Below are positions 44,862 to 55,280 of a stretch of DNA of 64,000 nt, piece after piece (position 1 is the stretch's first letter; each line of letters begins with the position of its first letter). The position numbers and the translations under genes are program-made. The DNA is taken from contig JACPYM010000091.1 of assembly GCA_016196035.1 (NCBI GenBank), positions 2,501-66,500 on the forward strand. Direction: 5' to 3'. Under the pieces are notes generated by a model. That model had not been told where the DNA came from. It saw only the letters and a program-made list of their open reading frames with translations, and did not search any database. The stretch comes from Acidobacteriota bacterium. Lineage in GTDB: Bacteria; Acidobacteriota; Blastocatellia; RBC074.

Positions 44862-47800
44862 ATGATTATGGCTAAGAAATTCAAACTCGCCCTCTGTAGT
44901 GCCGTCTGCTTGTCGGCGTTTGTCTGGCTGTGTGAACGTGGCTTGCCCCAATTTGCCAGCGCACAAACGCGCCCGCTTGATTTCAAACGCGACATCGAGC
45001 CGATTCTGGCGGCGAACTGCTATGGCTGTCACGGCGCACAAAAAGCGTCAGGCCAGTTGCGGCTGGATTTGCAAGCGACGGCTATACGCGGCGGTCTCAG
45101 CGGCGTGGTCATCCTGCCCGGCAAAGGCAAAGATTCGCGCCTCGTGCAGCGTTTGCGCGGCCTGGGTGGCGAGCAACGCATGCCGTTGGGCAAATCAGCG
45201 CTGTCTGCTCAGCAAATCAACCTGATTGAACTATGGATTGATCAAGGTGCGACTTGGCCTGCTGACCAATCCGCAATCCGCAATCCGCAATCCGCAATCC
45301 CGCAGCATTGGGCGTTTGTGACGCCGGTGCGGCCAGCGTTGCCGATGGTGAAAGACAAGACTTGGGGAAAGACGCCGGTGGATACGTTCGTTTTAGCGCG
45401 GCTCGAAAAGGAAGGGCTGACGCCTTCACCACAAGCCGACAAGACGACACTGGCGCGACGCTTGTACCTGGACTTGCTGGGCTTGCCGCCAACATTGCAA
45501 GAGCTGGATGCGTTTATGGCCGACACCTCGCCGGATGCGTATGAAAAACTGGTCGAGCGGTTGCTGGCGTCGCCGCATTATGGCGAACGTTGGGGCCGCT
45601 GGTGGCTGGACGCGGCGCGTTATGCCGATTCGAATGGGTTTGAAAAAGACCGCCCGCGTTCAATCTGGCCGTATCGCGATTGGGTCATCAAGGCGTTTAA
45701 CGAAGACAAGCGCTTCGATCAATTCACGATTGAGCAACTGGCCGGCGATCTGTTGCCAAAGGCGACGCTCGAACAACGCATTGCCACCGGCTTTCTGCGC
45801 AATTCGATGCGCAATGAAGAGGGCGGCGTAGACCCCGAACAGTTCCGCGTCGAAGAGATCATTGACCGCGTGGATGCGACGGGCAAAGCCTTCCTAGGTT
45901 TAACGGTCAACTGCGCGCAATGCCACACGCACAAATTCGATCCGATCAAACACGAAGAGTATTACCGGTTTTACGCCTTCCTCAACAGCGACATTGAGGC
46001 CGAACTCGACGTGCCCGATGCCAAGGTCACAGCCAAACGCGCCGAAATCAACCAAGCCGTCGCCAAGCTGGAAGACGAGCTAAGCGCCAAGACGCCCGAT
46101 CTGACGGCGCGGCTGGCCGCGTGGGAAGAGCAGATGAAGCCGCTGGCGGGCGCTTGGCAGGTGCTTGAAGATTCCACCGTCACGGCTTCGTTCGGCGTGA
46201 AATTCGAGCGGTTGCCGGATGGTTCGTATGCGGCGCGCGGCGATGCTTCGACGAACAACAGTTACGTCATCAAGGCGAAGACAGCGCAATCGAACATCAC
46301 CGGCATCCGTTTGGAAGTGCTCAGCGATGTCAGCCTGCCGCGCGGCGGCCCTGGTCGCCGCAACGATGGCGTGGCGGCGGTCAATGAATTCACTATCGAG
46401 ACGGTGCCTTATGACAACAAAGAGGAGCGGCCTAGCGGCGCGAAAGTCGCCTTTGGTCAAGTGAGCAGCGATTTCGAGACGCCGAAAAACCTGGCGAAGT
46501 TTGCCGCCGATGGCGATGGGAAAACAGCCTGGAGCACCGACACGCTCGTGGCCGAACGCCATCAGGATCGCAAGCTGGTCTTCGCCTTGCAGCAACCGCT
46601 GACGCTGGGCGCCGAAAAGCAATTCGTCTTTCAACTCATTCAAAAATACCCCGACAACAATGCGATTGATTGGGGCGTGCATTCGACGGTTGGGCGCTTC
46701 CGCGTTTCGGTCACGAGCGCGCCCAATCCACAAGCCGATCCGTTGCCTGCGCGCGTGCGCCAATTGCTGGCGACGCCTGTGGCGCAGCGCACCAAAGAAC
46801 AGCAACGCGAAGTTTTCAGCTTCTACCGCACGACGGTGAAAGAGTGGAGCGAGACCAATCAAAAGATCGAAGAGTTGCTGAGAGCGTGGCCCTATGGCGA
46901 CGTGACGTTGGCGCTGGCTGAACGCAGCGTCCCGCGCCCGACGCACATCTTCCGGCGCGGCGATTGGAAGCGGCCCGAAGCCGAAACCATCACGCCCGGC
47001 ACGCCCGCGTTTCTGCATCCGTTCCCGGCGAATGCGCCGCGCAATCGGCTGGGCCTGGCGCAATGGATCGTAGCAAAAGACAACCCGCTGACGCCGCGCG
47101 TAATTGTGAATCGCCTCTGGCAAAGTTACTTCGGCGCGGGGCTGGTCACGACACCCGAAGATTTGGGCACGCGCTGCGAACCGGCTTCGTACCCGGAACT
47201 GCTGGATTGGCTAGCGCGCGAATTTTGGGACAACGGCAAGAGTTTCAAGAACGTTCACCGCTTGATCGTCAATTCGGCAACCTATCGCCAAGCATCGCGC
47301 ATTACACCCAAGCTGCAAGAGGCCGATCCAACCAATCGCTGGCTGGCGCGCGCGCCGCGCTTTCGCGTCGAAGCGGAAACCGTTCGCGACATTGCGCTGG
47401 CGGCGTCGGGTTTGCTCAGTCGCAAGATCGGCGGGCCGAGCGTGTATCCGCCGATTCCCGAGGGCGTGCTGAGTTTGAGTTTTGGCCGCGCGATGGATTG
47501 GAAGACGGTGCCGGGCGAAGACCGATACCGGCGCGGGATGTATACGTTCTGGAAACGCAACGTGCCTTACCCGGCCTTGCAGGTTTTCGATATGCCGAAC
47601 GGCGATTTCGCCTGCACGCGGCGCACGCGCTCGAATACGCCGTTGCAAGCATTGACGACGCTCAATGACGCAACGTTTATGGAAATGGCGCAGGTCTTTG
47701 CCTTGCGCATCTGGAAAGAAGGCGGCGCTGACGAACACGTGCGGATGCAGTATGCCTTTCGTTTGTGCACGAGCCGCGTGCCCGATGCGTTTGAATTGGA

Positions 47801-47984
47801 ACGCTTGTTGAAGCTGCTGCACGAAGAGCAGCAGCAATTCGCGGGCAAGACGGCGGCGGCGGTTTACGTGTCGTCGGCGGATTTGAACAAGCTGCCTGAA
47901 GATGTTGATCTGCATCAACTGGCGCCGTGGACGATGGTGGCGCGGGCCTTGCTGAATCTGGACGAAACGATCACCAAGCAGTAA
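44862..47984 (+). CDS. PSD1/DUF1549-DUF1553 protein with N-terminal cytochrome c motif
   Basis: A 1,040-aa secreted protein. A signal peptide (about residues 1-35) is followed by a planctomycete-type cytochrome c domain with CYGCH (53-57), then DUF1549 ([20 protein letters not shown] and [20 protein letters not shown]), a variable middle, and DUF1553 near the C-terminus ([33 protein letters not shown]). Such proteins are usually paired with DUF1501 and are thought to act on polysaccharides or in surface respiration, but the chemistry is unknown. A linker after WPAD is encoded by five CAATCCG heptads. It is the intact relative of the broken gene at 49891. Confidence 0.9.
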   Translation: MIMAKKFKLALCSAVCLSAFVWLCERGLPQFASAQTRPLDFKRDIEPILAANCYGCHGAQKASGQLRLDLQATAIRGGLSGVVILPGKGKDSRLVQRLRGLGGEQRMPLGKSALSAQQINLIELWIDQGATWPADQSAIRNPQSAIPQHWAFVTPVRPALPMVKDKTWGKTPVDTFVLARLEKEGLTPSPQADKTTLARRLYLDLLGLPPTLQELDAFMADTSPDAYEKLVERLLASPHYGERWGRWWLDAARYADSNGFEKDRPRSIWPYRDWVIKAFNEDKRFDQFTIEQLAGDLLPKATLEQRIATGFLRNSMRNEEGGVDPEQFRVEEIIDRVDATGKAFLGLTVNCAQCHTHKFDPIKHEEYYRFYAFLNSDIEAELDVPDAKVTAKRAEINQAVAKLEDELSAKTPDLTARLAAWEEQMKPLAGAWQVLEDSTVTASFGVKFERLPDGSYAARGDASTNNSYVIKAKTAQSNITGIRLEVLSDVSLPRGGPGRRNDGVAAVNEFTIETVPYDNKEERPSGAKVAFGQVSSDFETPKNLAKFAADGDGKTAWSTDTLVAERHQDRKLVFALQQPLTLGAEKQFVFQLIQKYPDNNAIDWGVHSTVGRFRVSVTSAPNPQADPLPARVRQLLATPVAQRTKEQQREVFSFYRTTVKEWSETNQKIEELLRAWPYGDVTLALAERSVPRPTHIFRRGDWKRPEAETITPGTPAFLHPFPANAPRNRLGLAQWIVAKDNPLTPRVIVNRLWQSYFGAGLVTTPEDLGTRCEPASYPELLDWLAREFWDNGKSFKNVHRLIVNSATYRQASRITPKLQEADPTNRWLARAPRFRVEAETVRDIALAASGLLSRKIGGPSVYPPIPEGVLSLSFGRAMDWKTVPGEDRYRRGMYTFWKRNVPYPALQVFDMPNGDFACTRRTRSNTPLQALTTLNDATFMEMAQVFALRIWKEGGADEHVRMQYAFRLCTSRVPDAFELERLLKLLHEEQQQFAGKTAAAVYVSSADLNKLPEDVDLHQLAPWTMVARALLNLDETITKQ
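45267..45301. repeat. Five-heptad CAATCCG tract in PSD1 copy 1
   Basis: Four CAATCCG units and a final CAATCCC, exactly 35 nt, translated in the linker between GATWPAD and QHWAFV. Confidence 0.92.
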
Positions 47985-48262
47985 GGCGCGCGCTGTTGAC
48001 ACCTGCCACGAAGCCACCAGGATGTCCGACAAGCTGCCAGCTTGTCGCGGCTTGGGAGGCGAACCGCTACCGAGGTTGCTACGAAATTGGCCAGGGACAC
48101 GGTGGCCTCAATGGGTCACAGGCCAAAAGTTCGACAAGCTGGCAGCTTATCGAACATACAAGCCACACGAAGTGATACCAAGAAAGAACCCCAGACTGCC
48201 GCCTGCTCTTTGTGTTCCTTCGCGTGGTTTCGTGGGAGAAATGTTCTTTTGAATTCGCGGGC
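47985..48262. other. Gap between PSD1 copy 1 and the HDOD gene, with palindromes
   Basis: No gene. Two near-identical 21-nt palindromes built on GACAAGCTG/CAGCTTGTC lie at 48027-48047 and 48131-48151; the second lengthens to GTTCGACAAG/CTTATCGAAC. A loose CACGAAG-type inverted pair follows (about 48170-48240). This is the convergent end of two genes, so termination signals are expected here. Confidence 0.58.
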
Positions 48263-49591
48263 TTAACTCAGCACGAATTCGCGTGACTGCCGCAGGTTGT
48301 GGGGCAATTCGGCCAGCACTTCCGCCGCTTGTTCCAGCGTCAGCTTGAGCAAGGTTCCCGCCGGATGGTTGACCAGCAAGGTGGGCGAAAAGCGTTCGAG
48401 GGCGGGCGCCAAATCTATGCGCGGCGTATTGATGGCGAGTGTCGCCAGATAATCGGCGAGGGCCGTGACCGCCACATAAGGCAGGTCGTAATAGTTCTTT
48501 TCCAGACCGTGATGAAAGGCCATGGCTTCGATAACCGCGCCGGGCAAGCGCCATTGTTCGCCGACAACGCGGCCAATGCGCGGGTGATATTCCCAGATGA
48601 GCGTTTCGACGACCTGGGGCGGCAACCCGCGCGCGAGGTTTTGGCGTTCGAGCAAGTCCTGAAAAATGGTGTAAAGCACCGTGATGCCCAAATCCATCAG
48701 CAGGCTGCACAAAAAGGCCAGGCTGCTTTTTAGCTCGACTTTTTGGGCAATCGTTTTGGCAATAAAGGCCGCCGCCGAAGAGAGCTTCCACATCTGTTCT
48801 TTTTCGGCGGCAAAGCGGTCACGCTTGGTGCGCTGGGTTTGGATGGCTGCGGCAATGACGATGTTGACGACTTCGCCCGCGCCGATGCGCTTGACGGCGG
48901 CTTCGAGCGAATCCACGCGATAGGAATAGCCGTACAAAGGCGAATTGGCATAGCGCAGGATTTGGGCGGCGACGGCTTGATCTTTGATGACCAAATCGCC
49001 GAGCGAACGCAGCGAGAAGTTTTCGTCGCTCGTCAGTTCCAGCACGCGCACGGCCAAATCCGGCAAGGCGGGAATCTTGAAATCCTTCTCCTGAATGCGG
49101 CTGACGGCATAGAGGCGCAGGTGTTCGGCCAAGGTGAAATTTTCGGAGTCCGAGGGAGCGCCATCGAATTGGAGCAGCGTGTCTGAAGGCTTGGCAGAAG
49201 CCTGATCGGCCAGAGCTGCTTGCAACAACCGTTCAGCCGCGAAGGTTTGCGTGACTTTGGCGGCCCAGGCGGGCAGACGATCCAGGCTGAAGGTGAAGCG
49301 GCCTGTCTGCCAATTCAGGGTGTTCGCCAGCAGCGCGCGCATGGAATTGGTATTGGTCACCGCGCCGCGACCGGCGACGGCGGCCCCGGCAATGCCGCCT
49401 TCGACAAAATAAACTTCAACACGCGGGCGCGGTTTGTTGCCGGGCAAAGCGTCCAGTTTGCCCGCGCGCAAGGCATCGAGTTGGGCGCGGTCTGGCCCCT
49501 GCGCCAGGTTGAGTTGGCCTGTGCGGCGCGTAAACGCCAGCCATTGAATCAGGTCAGGGAGTGGGAAGGTGTAAATGTCGCCTTGCAGCAT
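48263..49591 (-). CDS. HDOD-domain protein with N-terminal DUF4388-like region
   Basis: A 442-aa cytoplasmic signalling protein. The N-terminal MLQGDIYTFPLPDLIQWLAF and RTGQLNLAQG are typical of DUF4388/PATAN-like domains of two-component systems. The HDOD domain follows from about residue 185 (KIPALPDLAVRVLELTSDEN, then AAQILRYANSPLYGYSYRVD, EYHPRIGRVVGEQWRLPGAV), with HHGLEKNYYDLP later. HDOD proteins take part in c-di-GMP and motility control without HD phosphohydrolase activity. The start at 49591 places DUF4388 first; the frame extends 12 codons. Confidence 0.85.
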   Translation of the reverse strand: MLQGDIYTFPLPDLIQWLAFTRRTGQLNLAQGPDRAQLDALRAGKLDALPGNKPRPRVEVYFVEGGIAGAAVAGRGAVTNTNSMRALLANTLNWQTGRFTFSLDRLPAWAAKVTQTFAAERLLQAALADQASAKPSDTLLQFDGAPSDSENFTLAEHLRLYAVSRIQEKDFKIPALPDLAVRVLELTSDENFSLRSLGDLVIKDQAVAAQILRYANSPLYGYSYRVDSLEAAVKRIGAGEVVNIVIAAAIQTQRTKRDRFAAEKEQMWKLSSAAAFIAKTIAQKVELKSSLAFLCSLLMDLGITVLYTIFQDLLERQNLARGLPPQVVETLIWEYHPRIGRVVGEQWRLPGAVIEAMAFHHGLEKNYYDLPYVAVTALADYLATLAINTPRIDLAPALERFSPTLLVNHPAGTLLKLTLEQAAEVLAELPHNLRQSREFVLS

Positions 49592-50253
49592 GGTTGGATC
49601 ACCTAAGCAGGCGCTTTGCTTGCACAAAACGCTGGCGGGTTAATAGGTTCCGCCCCAGGCCGGAACTCGCTTTACGAGCAAATTGGCTGGCCCGCAGCCA
49701 AAGTTCGCGGTCAATTAAAACGTGGCGGTCACCTTGCATTTATTGAGACTGCCGAAGTTTCAATCGGCAGATGGGCGTAAATACTTGAGCGCGCCGCAGG
49801 AATTTTGGCGCGGCGTTGTTTCAGTTGCCGGCAAACGGCCTAACTCTTAGGCTCGTTTCAGCACTCCGAAAACGATTTCGTTTAATCACCATGATAAATC
49901 GGTCGCTTAAATTGTTTGTCGTCTTGGCGCTGTGCGTGGGTTGCTTGCCGCTGTCTTGGCTCGCCACCGCGCAGCGCGCGCCCATAGATTTCGTCCGCGA
50001 CATCCAACCGATCTTTCAGACACATTGCACCGGTTGCCACAGCGCACAAAAAGCCCTCGCGCAATTGCGGCTCGACAGCAAACCAAGCGCCGCGCGCGTG
50101 CTGAAACCGGGCGACAGCAAAGCTTCGCGTCTGTTGCAACGAGTACTCGGCGCCGGCGGCGAACCGCGTATGCCCAAAGGCGGCGTGCCGCTCGAACCCG
50201 AACAGATCGAATTGCTGCGCCGCTGGATTGACGAAGGGGCGAGCTGGCCTGAA

Positions 50254-50288
50254 CAGACCGCAGACCGCAGATCGCAGACCTCAGACCC
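50254..50288. repeat. Five-heptad CAGACCG tract in PSD1 copy 2
   Basis: CAGACCG CAGACCG CAGATCG CAGACCT CAGACCC, exactly 35 nt, is translated between GASWPEQ and QHWAFV: the same slot and the same unit number as in copy 1, with a related but distinct unit. Confidence 0.92.
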
Positions 50289-52269
50289 GCTGCAACATTG
50301 GGCGTTCGTTGCGCCGTTACGCGCGGCCTTGCCTAGGGTGAGGAACAAGACTTGGGCGCGCAATCCAATTGACGCCTTTGTGCTGGCGCGGCTGGAAAAG
50401 GAAGGGCTGACGCCTTCGCCTGAAGCGGACAAGGTGCAATTACTGCGGCGGCTGAGTCTGGATTTGATCGGCTTGCCCCCGACGCCGGAAGAGGTGGACG
50501 CGTTTCTGCAAGACAAGTCGCCGCGCGCCTATGAAAGGCAGGTCGAGCGTTTGCTGGCGAGTCCGCATTATGGCGAGCGCTGGGGGCGCTTATGGCTGGA
50601 TGGCGCGCGTTACGCCGATTCGGATGGCTTTGAGAAAGACAAGCCGCGCAATGTTTGGTTTTATCGTGACTGGGTCATCAATGCGCTGAACCACGACCTG
50701 CCCTACGATCAATTCGTCATCGAACAAATCGCGGGCGACCTGCTGCCTAATCCAACCCAAGACCAGCTTGTCGCCACAGGCTTTCTGCGCAATTCGATGA
50801 TTAACGAGGAGGGCGGCGTTGATCCAGAACAGTTCCGCATGGAAGCGATGTTCGACCGGATGGATGCGTTGGGCAAAAGCGTGTTGGGTTTCACGGTCAA
50901 TTGCGCGCAATGCCACAACCACAAATTCGATCCGCTCAAGCAAGAAGAGTATTACCGACTGTTCGCCTTCTTGAACAATTCGCACGAAGGCGCGCTGGTT
51001 GTTTACACGCCAGAAGAACAAATGAAACGCGCCAACATCCTGGCGCAAACGCGCGAGATCGAAGCCAAGTTGCAAGAGTTGAAACCGGACTGGCAAACCG
51101 CAATGGATGTCTGGGAAGCGCGCGTCAAAAACGATCCTCAAGTCATGGCGGACTGGCAGATCGTTCAGCCCGAAGTGAACGACATCTCGACAGAGGGCGC
51201 GCGCTATTTGCCGCAAAAGGACGGCTCGTTTTTGGTCGGCGGTTACGCACCCGCCAAGCATCGTGTAAAGCTGGCACTCAAAACGAACGTCAAGAACATC
51301 TCGGCCTTTCGCCTGGAACTACTGACTGATCCGAACCTGCCGCTGAACGGGCCGGGGCGTTCATACAAAGGCTCCTGCACGCTGACTGAATTTGAAGTCG
51401 AAGCGGCGGCTTCGGAAAAAGACAAACCCGCCAGACTGAAACTCGCCCGCGCCACGGCGGATGTAAATCCGCCCGAACAGGAACTCGAAGCCAAATTCAA
51501 TGACAAGAGCGGCAAGCGGCGTGTGAGCGGCCCAGTTGAATTGGCGATTGACGGCAAAGAAGAAACCGGTTGGAGCATTGATGCCGGGCCAGGCTCGCGC
51601 AATCAATCGCGCAAGGCTGTTTTCAATCTCGCGCAACCGCTCGCCAATGAAAGCGGCACGACGCTGTCGTTTTACCTGAGCCAAAAGCATGGCGGTTGGA
51701 ACAACAACGACAACGAGCAACAAGGCATCGGACGTTTGCGCTTGTCGCTGACGACCGCGCCGGATGCCGTCGCCGATCCGTTGCCCGCTGGTGTGCGCGA
51801 CATTCTGAGCATCCCGCGCGCGCAGTGCGGCAAGGCGCAGCTTGAAACGGTGTTTAGTTACTGGCGCACGACGGTGCCGGAATGGGCGAGCTACAACCAA
51901 CAGATCGCCGAACTCTGGCAGCAATATCCTGAAGGCAATTCGCAACTGGTCATGAACGAGCGCGCCGAATTGCGCGACACCTTCACGCTCAAACGCGGCG
52001 ATTTCCTGCGACCCGACAAACAGATCGAACCCGGCGTACCCGCGTTCCTGCATCCGCTGCCTGCGAATGCGCCGAAGAACCGGTTGACGTTTGCGAAATG
52101 GCTGGTGGATCGGCGTTCGCCCACGACGGCGCGCGCGCTCGTCAATCGCGTCTGGCAAGCCTATTTCGGCACGGGCCTCTATGCGACAACCGAAGATTTG
52201 GGGCGGCAGGGCGAACGGCCATCGCATCCGGAGTTGCTGGACTGGCTGGCGGTGGAGTTGATGGAGCCT

Positions 52270-52325
52270 CAACCAGTTGGCAGTTGGCAGTTGGCAGTAG
52301 CAGAAATTCAAATTCGCAATCGCCC
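52270..52325. repeat. 56-nt heptad insertion that breaks PSD1 copy 2
   Basis: It reads as eight heptads: CAACCAG, TTGGCAG three times, TAGCAGA, AATTCAA, ATTCGCA, ATCGCCC. Its unit TTGGCAG also occurs in tract H1 at 7832. ATGGAGC occurs just before (52261-52267) and just after (52328-52334). Confidence 0.88.
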
Positions 52326-53090
52326 AAATGGAGCTTGAAACACATTCATCGGTTGATTGTGACGAGCGCGACGTATCGGCAATCGTCGAAGCTGACGCCG
52401 CAACTTTTGGAGAAAGACCCAGACAATCGTTTGCTGGCGCGTGGCGCACGGTTGCGCGTGGAGGGCGAGATCGTGCGCGACATTGCGCTGGCGGCGAGCG
52501 GCTTACTCAATCCGGCAATCGGCGGGCGCAGCGTCTATCCGCCTTCGCCGGAGTTTTTGTATCTGCCGCCGGTGAGTTACGGCACGAAGGCTTGGAAGGA
52601 AGAAAAAGGCGCGGAGCGGTACCGGCGCGCGCTCTACACCTTCCGCTTCCGTTCGGTGCCCTATCCGGTCTTGCAGGCCTTTGATACGCCAACCGGCGAT
52701 GTCTCGTGCGTGCGGCGCGCCAAATCGAATACGCCGTTGCAGGCGTTGACGACGCTCAACGAGACGCTGTTTCTGGAAGCGGCGCGCGCCCTGGCATTGA
52801 AGACGTTGAATGAAGGTGGCACGACCAATGCGCAACGAATTGAATTCGCTTTCCGCCGTCTGCTGGCGCGCAAGCCTTCGGCGCAGGAAACGGCGGCGTT
52901 GCTAGCGTTGCTCAACGAACAACACGCGCGGTTTGCGAGCGGTGCGTTGAATCCGCAAGCGTTCGCGCTGAATGAGCCGGAACAATCCGTGACGTTGCCG
53001 CAAGGCGTCACGCTGGCGCAATTGGCGGCGTGGACGGCGGTGGCGCGGGCGCTGCTGAATTTGGATGAGACGATTACGAAAGGCTGATGC

Positions 53091-53489
53091 TCAAGTGAGC
53101 CAAAGGCGCTTGACGCCGTAAGGATCAAAGGCCGCGTCAACGCTGACAACGGTCAGGTTTTCGGCTTGGGCTTGGGCGATTAACAGCCGGTCAAATGGGT
53201 CTTTGTGGTGAAATGGCAAAGTCTCGATCAAAGCCAGATGGTTGAGCTGGATGTTCAGCAAACTAACATCGCCGCGGCTGATCTCCGTATTGACGATTTG
53301 CTGGACTGGTTGTGGCAAGCGCAACTTGCCGGTTGAGACCTTGATAGCTGTTTCCCAAACGCTGGCGATGCTGAGATACAGCGTGTTGGCAGGGTCTTCG
53401 AGCAACTCCCTAGTGGCCTGTGGCAACCCCGGTCCGAAGCTGGCGATCACTGACCACAGAAAAGTATGCGTGTCGAGTAGTAGTTTCAT
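53091..53489 (-). CDS. PIN-domain toxin (VapC-like)
   Basis: A 132-aa PIN nuclease. Acidic active-site residues are visible in LLLDTHTFLW (D6), SIASVWETAIK (Glu), HHKDPFDRLLIAQA (Asp) and SVDAAFDPYGVKRLW (Asp). PIN toxins cut tRNA or other RNA in the cytoplasm and are held by the cognate antitoxin, here encoded just upstream with a 4-nt ATGA overlap. The pair is oriented against the flanking PSD1/DUF1501 genes and may have been inserted between them. Confidence 0.88.
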   Translation of the reverse strand: MKLLLDTHTFLWSVIASFGPGLPQATRELLEDPANTLYLSIASVWETAIKVSTGKLRLPQPVQQIVNTEISRGDVSLLNIQLNHLALIETLPFHHKDPFDRLLIAQAQAENLTVVSVDAAFDPYGVKRLWLT

Positions 53490-53740
53490 GGCATGTATTC
53501 TGCAAAGTCTTCGAGTGGTTCGTTAAAGTCGGGGCTCATCCAGGCAGGGCCTTCGATCAAACCAAGCTGGCGGCGTTTCGGTTTGGCTTCTGCTACGACT
53601 GGCTCATTGGCAGGAACCAGTTTGGCTACGACCTGATTCTGGTCGCCGGTCAAAATCAATTCTTCATCGCGTTTGAGATTGGCAATGACTTCTTCCACTT
53701 TTGTGGCAAACTCTGCGACGTTCATGGTGATTGCTGACAT
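53486..53740 (-). CDS. Antitoxin of the Phd/YefM-like type
   Basis: An 84-aa protein: MSAITMNVAEFATKVEEVIA then ELILTGDQNQVVAKLVP, the strand-helix-strand DNA-binding half of Phd-like antitoxins, and an acidic C-terminal part (WMSPDFNEPLEDFAEYM) that should wrap the PIN toxin. ATG 53740 has AAAGGAA upstream; the frame is open to 54064 across the opposite gene and is not coding there. It probably represses its own promoter in the 72-nt divergent gap. Confidence 0.83.
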   Translation of the reverse strand: MSAITMNVAEFATKVEEVIANLKRDEELILTGDQNQVVAKLVPANEPVVAEAKPKRRQLGLIEGPAWMSPDFNEPLEDFAEYMP

Positions 53741-53812
53741 AATCAATTCCTTTCGCAAACCAATCGTAATCTGGCGAAAGTATAGCGCAACCGAGCGCAG
53801 AAACAGGAACTT

Positions 53813-55267
53813 ATGAAAACACCGGAATCCATTCAACCGCCAGACAGCAGCCGCCGCTGGTTCATCGAACAATGCGGCGTCGGCTTGGGCGCCATTGCTG
53901 CGAACTCGCTGCTCACGCAAGCGGGTTACGCACAGGCACAAAACAATCCGCAATCCGCAATCCACAATCCACAATCCAGTAATCCGCTCGCCCCCAAACA
54001 GCCGCACTTCAAACCCAAGGCCAAGAACATCATTTACCTGTTTATGGCGGGCGGGCCGAGCCACATCGAACTCTTCGACAACAAACCCGCGCTGGCGAAA
54101 TTTGACGGCACGCTGCCGCCGCCGGAATTGCTGAAAGGCTACCGCGCGGCGTTCATCAATCCGAACTCGACGCTGCTGGGGCCGAAATTCAAGTTCGCCA
54201 AATATGGCAAAAGTGGCGCGGAGCTTTCCGAACTGTTGCCGTATACCGCCAAAATCGCGGATGACATCTGCATCGTCAAATCAATGGTCACGGATGCGTT
54301 CAACCATGCGCCCGGCCAATTGCTGATGAATACGGGCGCGATGATTTTCGGGCGTCCGAGCTTTGGCGCGTGGACGGTTTACGGGCTGGGCAGCGAATCG
54401 CAGGACTTGCCCGCCTTCGTCGCGTTCAGCACGGGCAGCAAGGGGCCGAGCGGCGGCAACGCGTGTTGGGGCAGCGGCTTTTTGCCGACGGTTTATCAGG
54501 GCGTGCAATTCCGCACGGTGGGCGATCCGGTGCTGTATCTTTCCAACCCGCGCGGCGTAGATGATGAGCTGCAACGCGCCACGCTCGACACCATCAACCG
54601 GCTGAACCGCATGCAACTCGCAGCGACGGGCGATCCGGAAATCGCCACCCGCATCAATTCGTTCGAGACAGCCTTCAAGATGCAAAAGGTCGCGCCCGAA
54701 GCCACTGACATCAGCAAGGAGCCGAAACACATTTTGGATTTATACGGCGCGGAACCGGGCAAACCTTCGTTCGCCAATTCGGTGTTGATGGCGCGGCGGC
54801 TGGTCGAAAAGGGCGTGCGCTTCGTCCAAATCATGCACGAAGCCTGGGATCAGCACGGTTCGCTGGTGCGCGACCTGACCAAGAATTGCAAGGACACCGA
54901 ACAGGCGTGCGCAGCCTTGGTGCAGGATTTGAAACAGCGCGGCATGCTCGACGATACGCTGGTCATCTGGGGTGGCGAATTTGGCCGCACGCCGATGGTG
55001 CAGGGCGGCAACGACGGACGCGATCGTCATCCGAATGCGTTTACGATGTGGTTCGCGGGCGGCGGTATCAAACCGGGCGTGACGATTGGGACGACCGATG
55101 ATTTGGGCTTCAACGTCGCCGAAGACCGCGTCCACGTGCATGATTTGCACGCGACGCTGCTGCACCTGCTGGGCTTCGATCACGAGAAGCTGACCTATCG
55201 TTTTCAGGGGCGCGATTTCCGGCTGACGGATGTGCATGGCGTGGTGCAAGAAAAGCTTTTGGCATAG
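53813..55267 (+). CDS. DUF1501 protein, copy 1
   Basis: A 484-aa exported protein of the DUF1501 (sulfatase-like, alkaline-phosphatase-fold) family. The N-terminus has [20 protein letters not shown], a Tat-type signal with RR. Then [19 protein letters not shown] and, near the C-terminus, [20 protein letters not shown] and [20 protein letters not shown]. Members normally accompany PSD1 genes, as here. The region after the signal peptide ([15 protein letters not shown]) comes from a six-heptad CAATCC(G/A) tract. It is followed after 13 nt by copy 2. Confidence 0.9.
   Translation: MKTPESIQPPDSSRRWFIEQCGVGLGAIAANSLLTQAGYAQAQNNPQSAIHNPQSSNPLAPKQPHFKPKAKNIIYLFMAGGPSHIELFDNKPALAKFDGTLPPPELLKGYRAAFINPNSTLLGPKFKFAKYGKSGAELSELLPYTAKIADDICIVKSMVTDAFNHAPGQLLMNTGAMIFGRPSFGAWTVYGLGSESQDLPAFVAFSTGSKGPSGGNACWGSGFLPTVYQGVQFRTVGDPVLYLSNPRGVDDELQRATLDTINRLNRMQLAATGDPEIATRINSFETAFKMQKVAPEATDISKEPKHILDLYGAEPGKPSFANSVLMARRLVEKGVRFVQIMHEAWDQHGSLVRDLTKNCKDTEQACAALVQDLKQRGMLDDTLVIWGGEFGRTPMVQGGNDGRDRHPNAFTMWFAGGGIKPGVTIGTTDDLGFNVAEDRVHVHDLHATLLHLLGFDHEKLTYRFQGRDFRLTDVHGVVQEKLLA
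53944..53985. repeat. Six-heptad tract in DUF1501 copy 1
   Basis: CAATCCG x2, CAATCCA x3, GTAATCC: 42 nt, fourteen codons, in frame between the Tat signal and [10 protein letters not shown]. Confidence 0.9.
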
Positions 55268-55280
55268 CAAGGAACAACCA

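Larger units (their letters stand above)
49891..53087 (+). pseudogene. PSD1 copy 2, frameshifted by a 56-nt heptad insertion
   Basis: The same architecture as the gene at 44862: signal peptide, CTGCH (residues 46-50), DUF1549 ([20 protein letters not shown]), DUF1553. The first frame runs to TGA at 52338 and ends in repeat-encoded residues (PVGSWQLAVAEIQIRNRPNG). The rest, from KWSLKHIHRLIVTSATYRQS through [13 protein letters not shown] to [10 protein letters not shown], is in another frame to 53087. Removing exactly 52270-52325 (56 nt) restores one frame and a 20-residue segment, LAVELMEP+KWSLKHIHRLIV, of the same length as [20 protein letters not shown] in copy 1. The gene is either inactivated or switchable through repeat number. 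Five CAGACCG heptads (50254-50288) fill the linker also used in copy 1. Confidence 0.87.

Noticed and set aside
52261-52334. Target-site duplication ATGGAGC around the insertion in PSD1 copy 2
   Set aside because: Removing the 67 nt this implies does not restore the frame or the paralogue length, whereas removing 56 nt does. The 7-nt direct repeat may be chance.
49891-53087. Programmed ribosomal frameshift in PSD1 copy 2
   Set aside because: The frame change needs a net 56-nt insertion of repeat and no slippery heptamer plus stem is evident; an insertion explains the paralogue alignment exactly.
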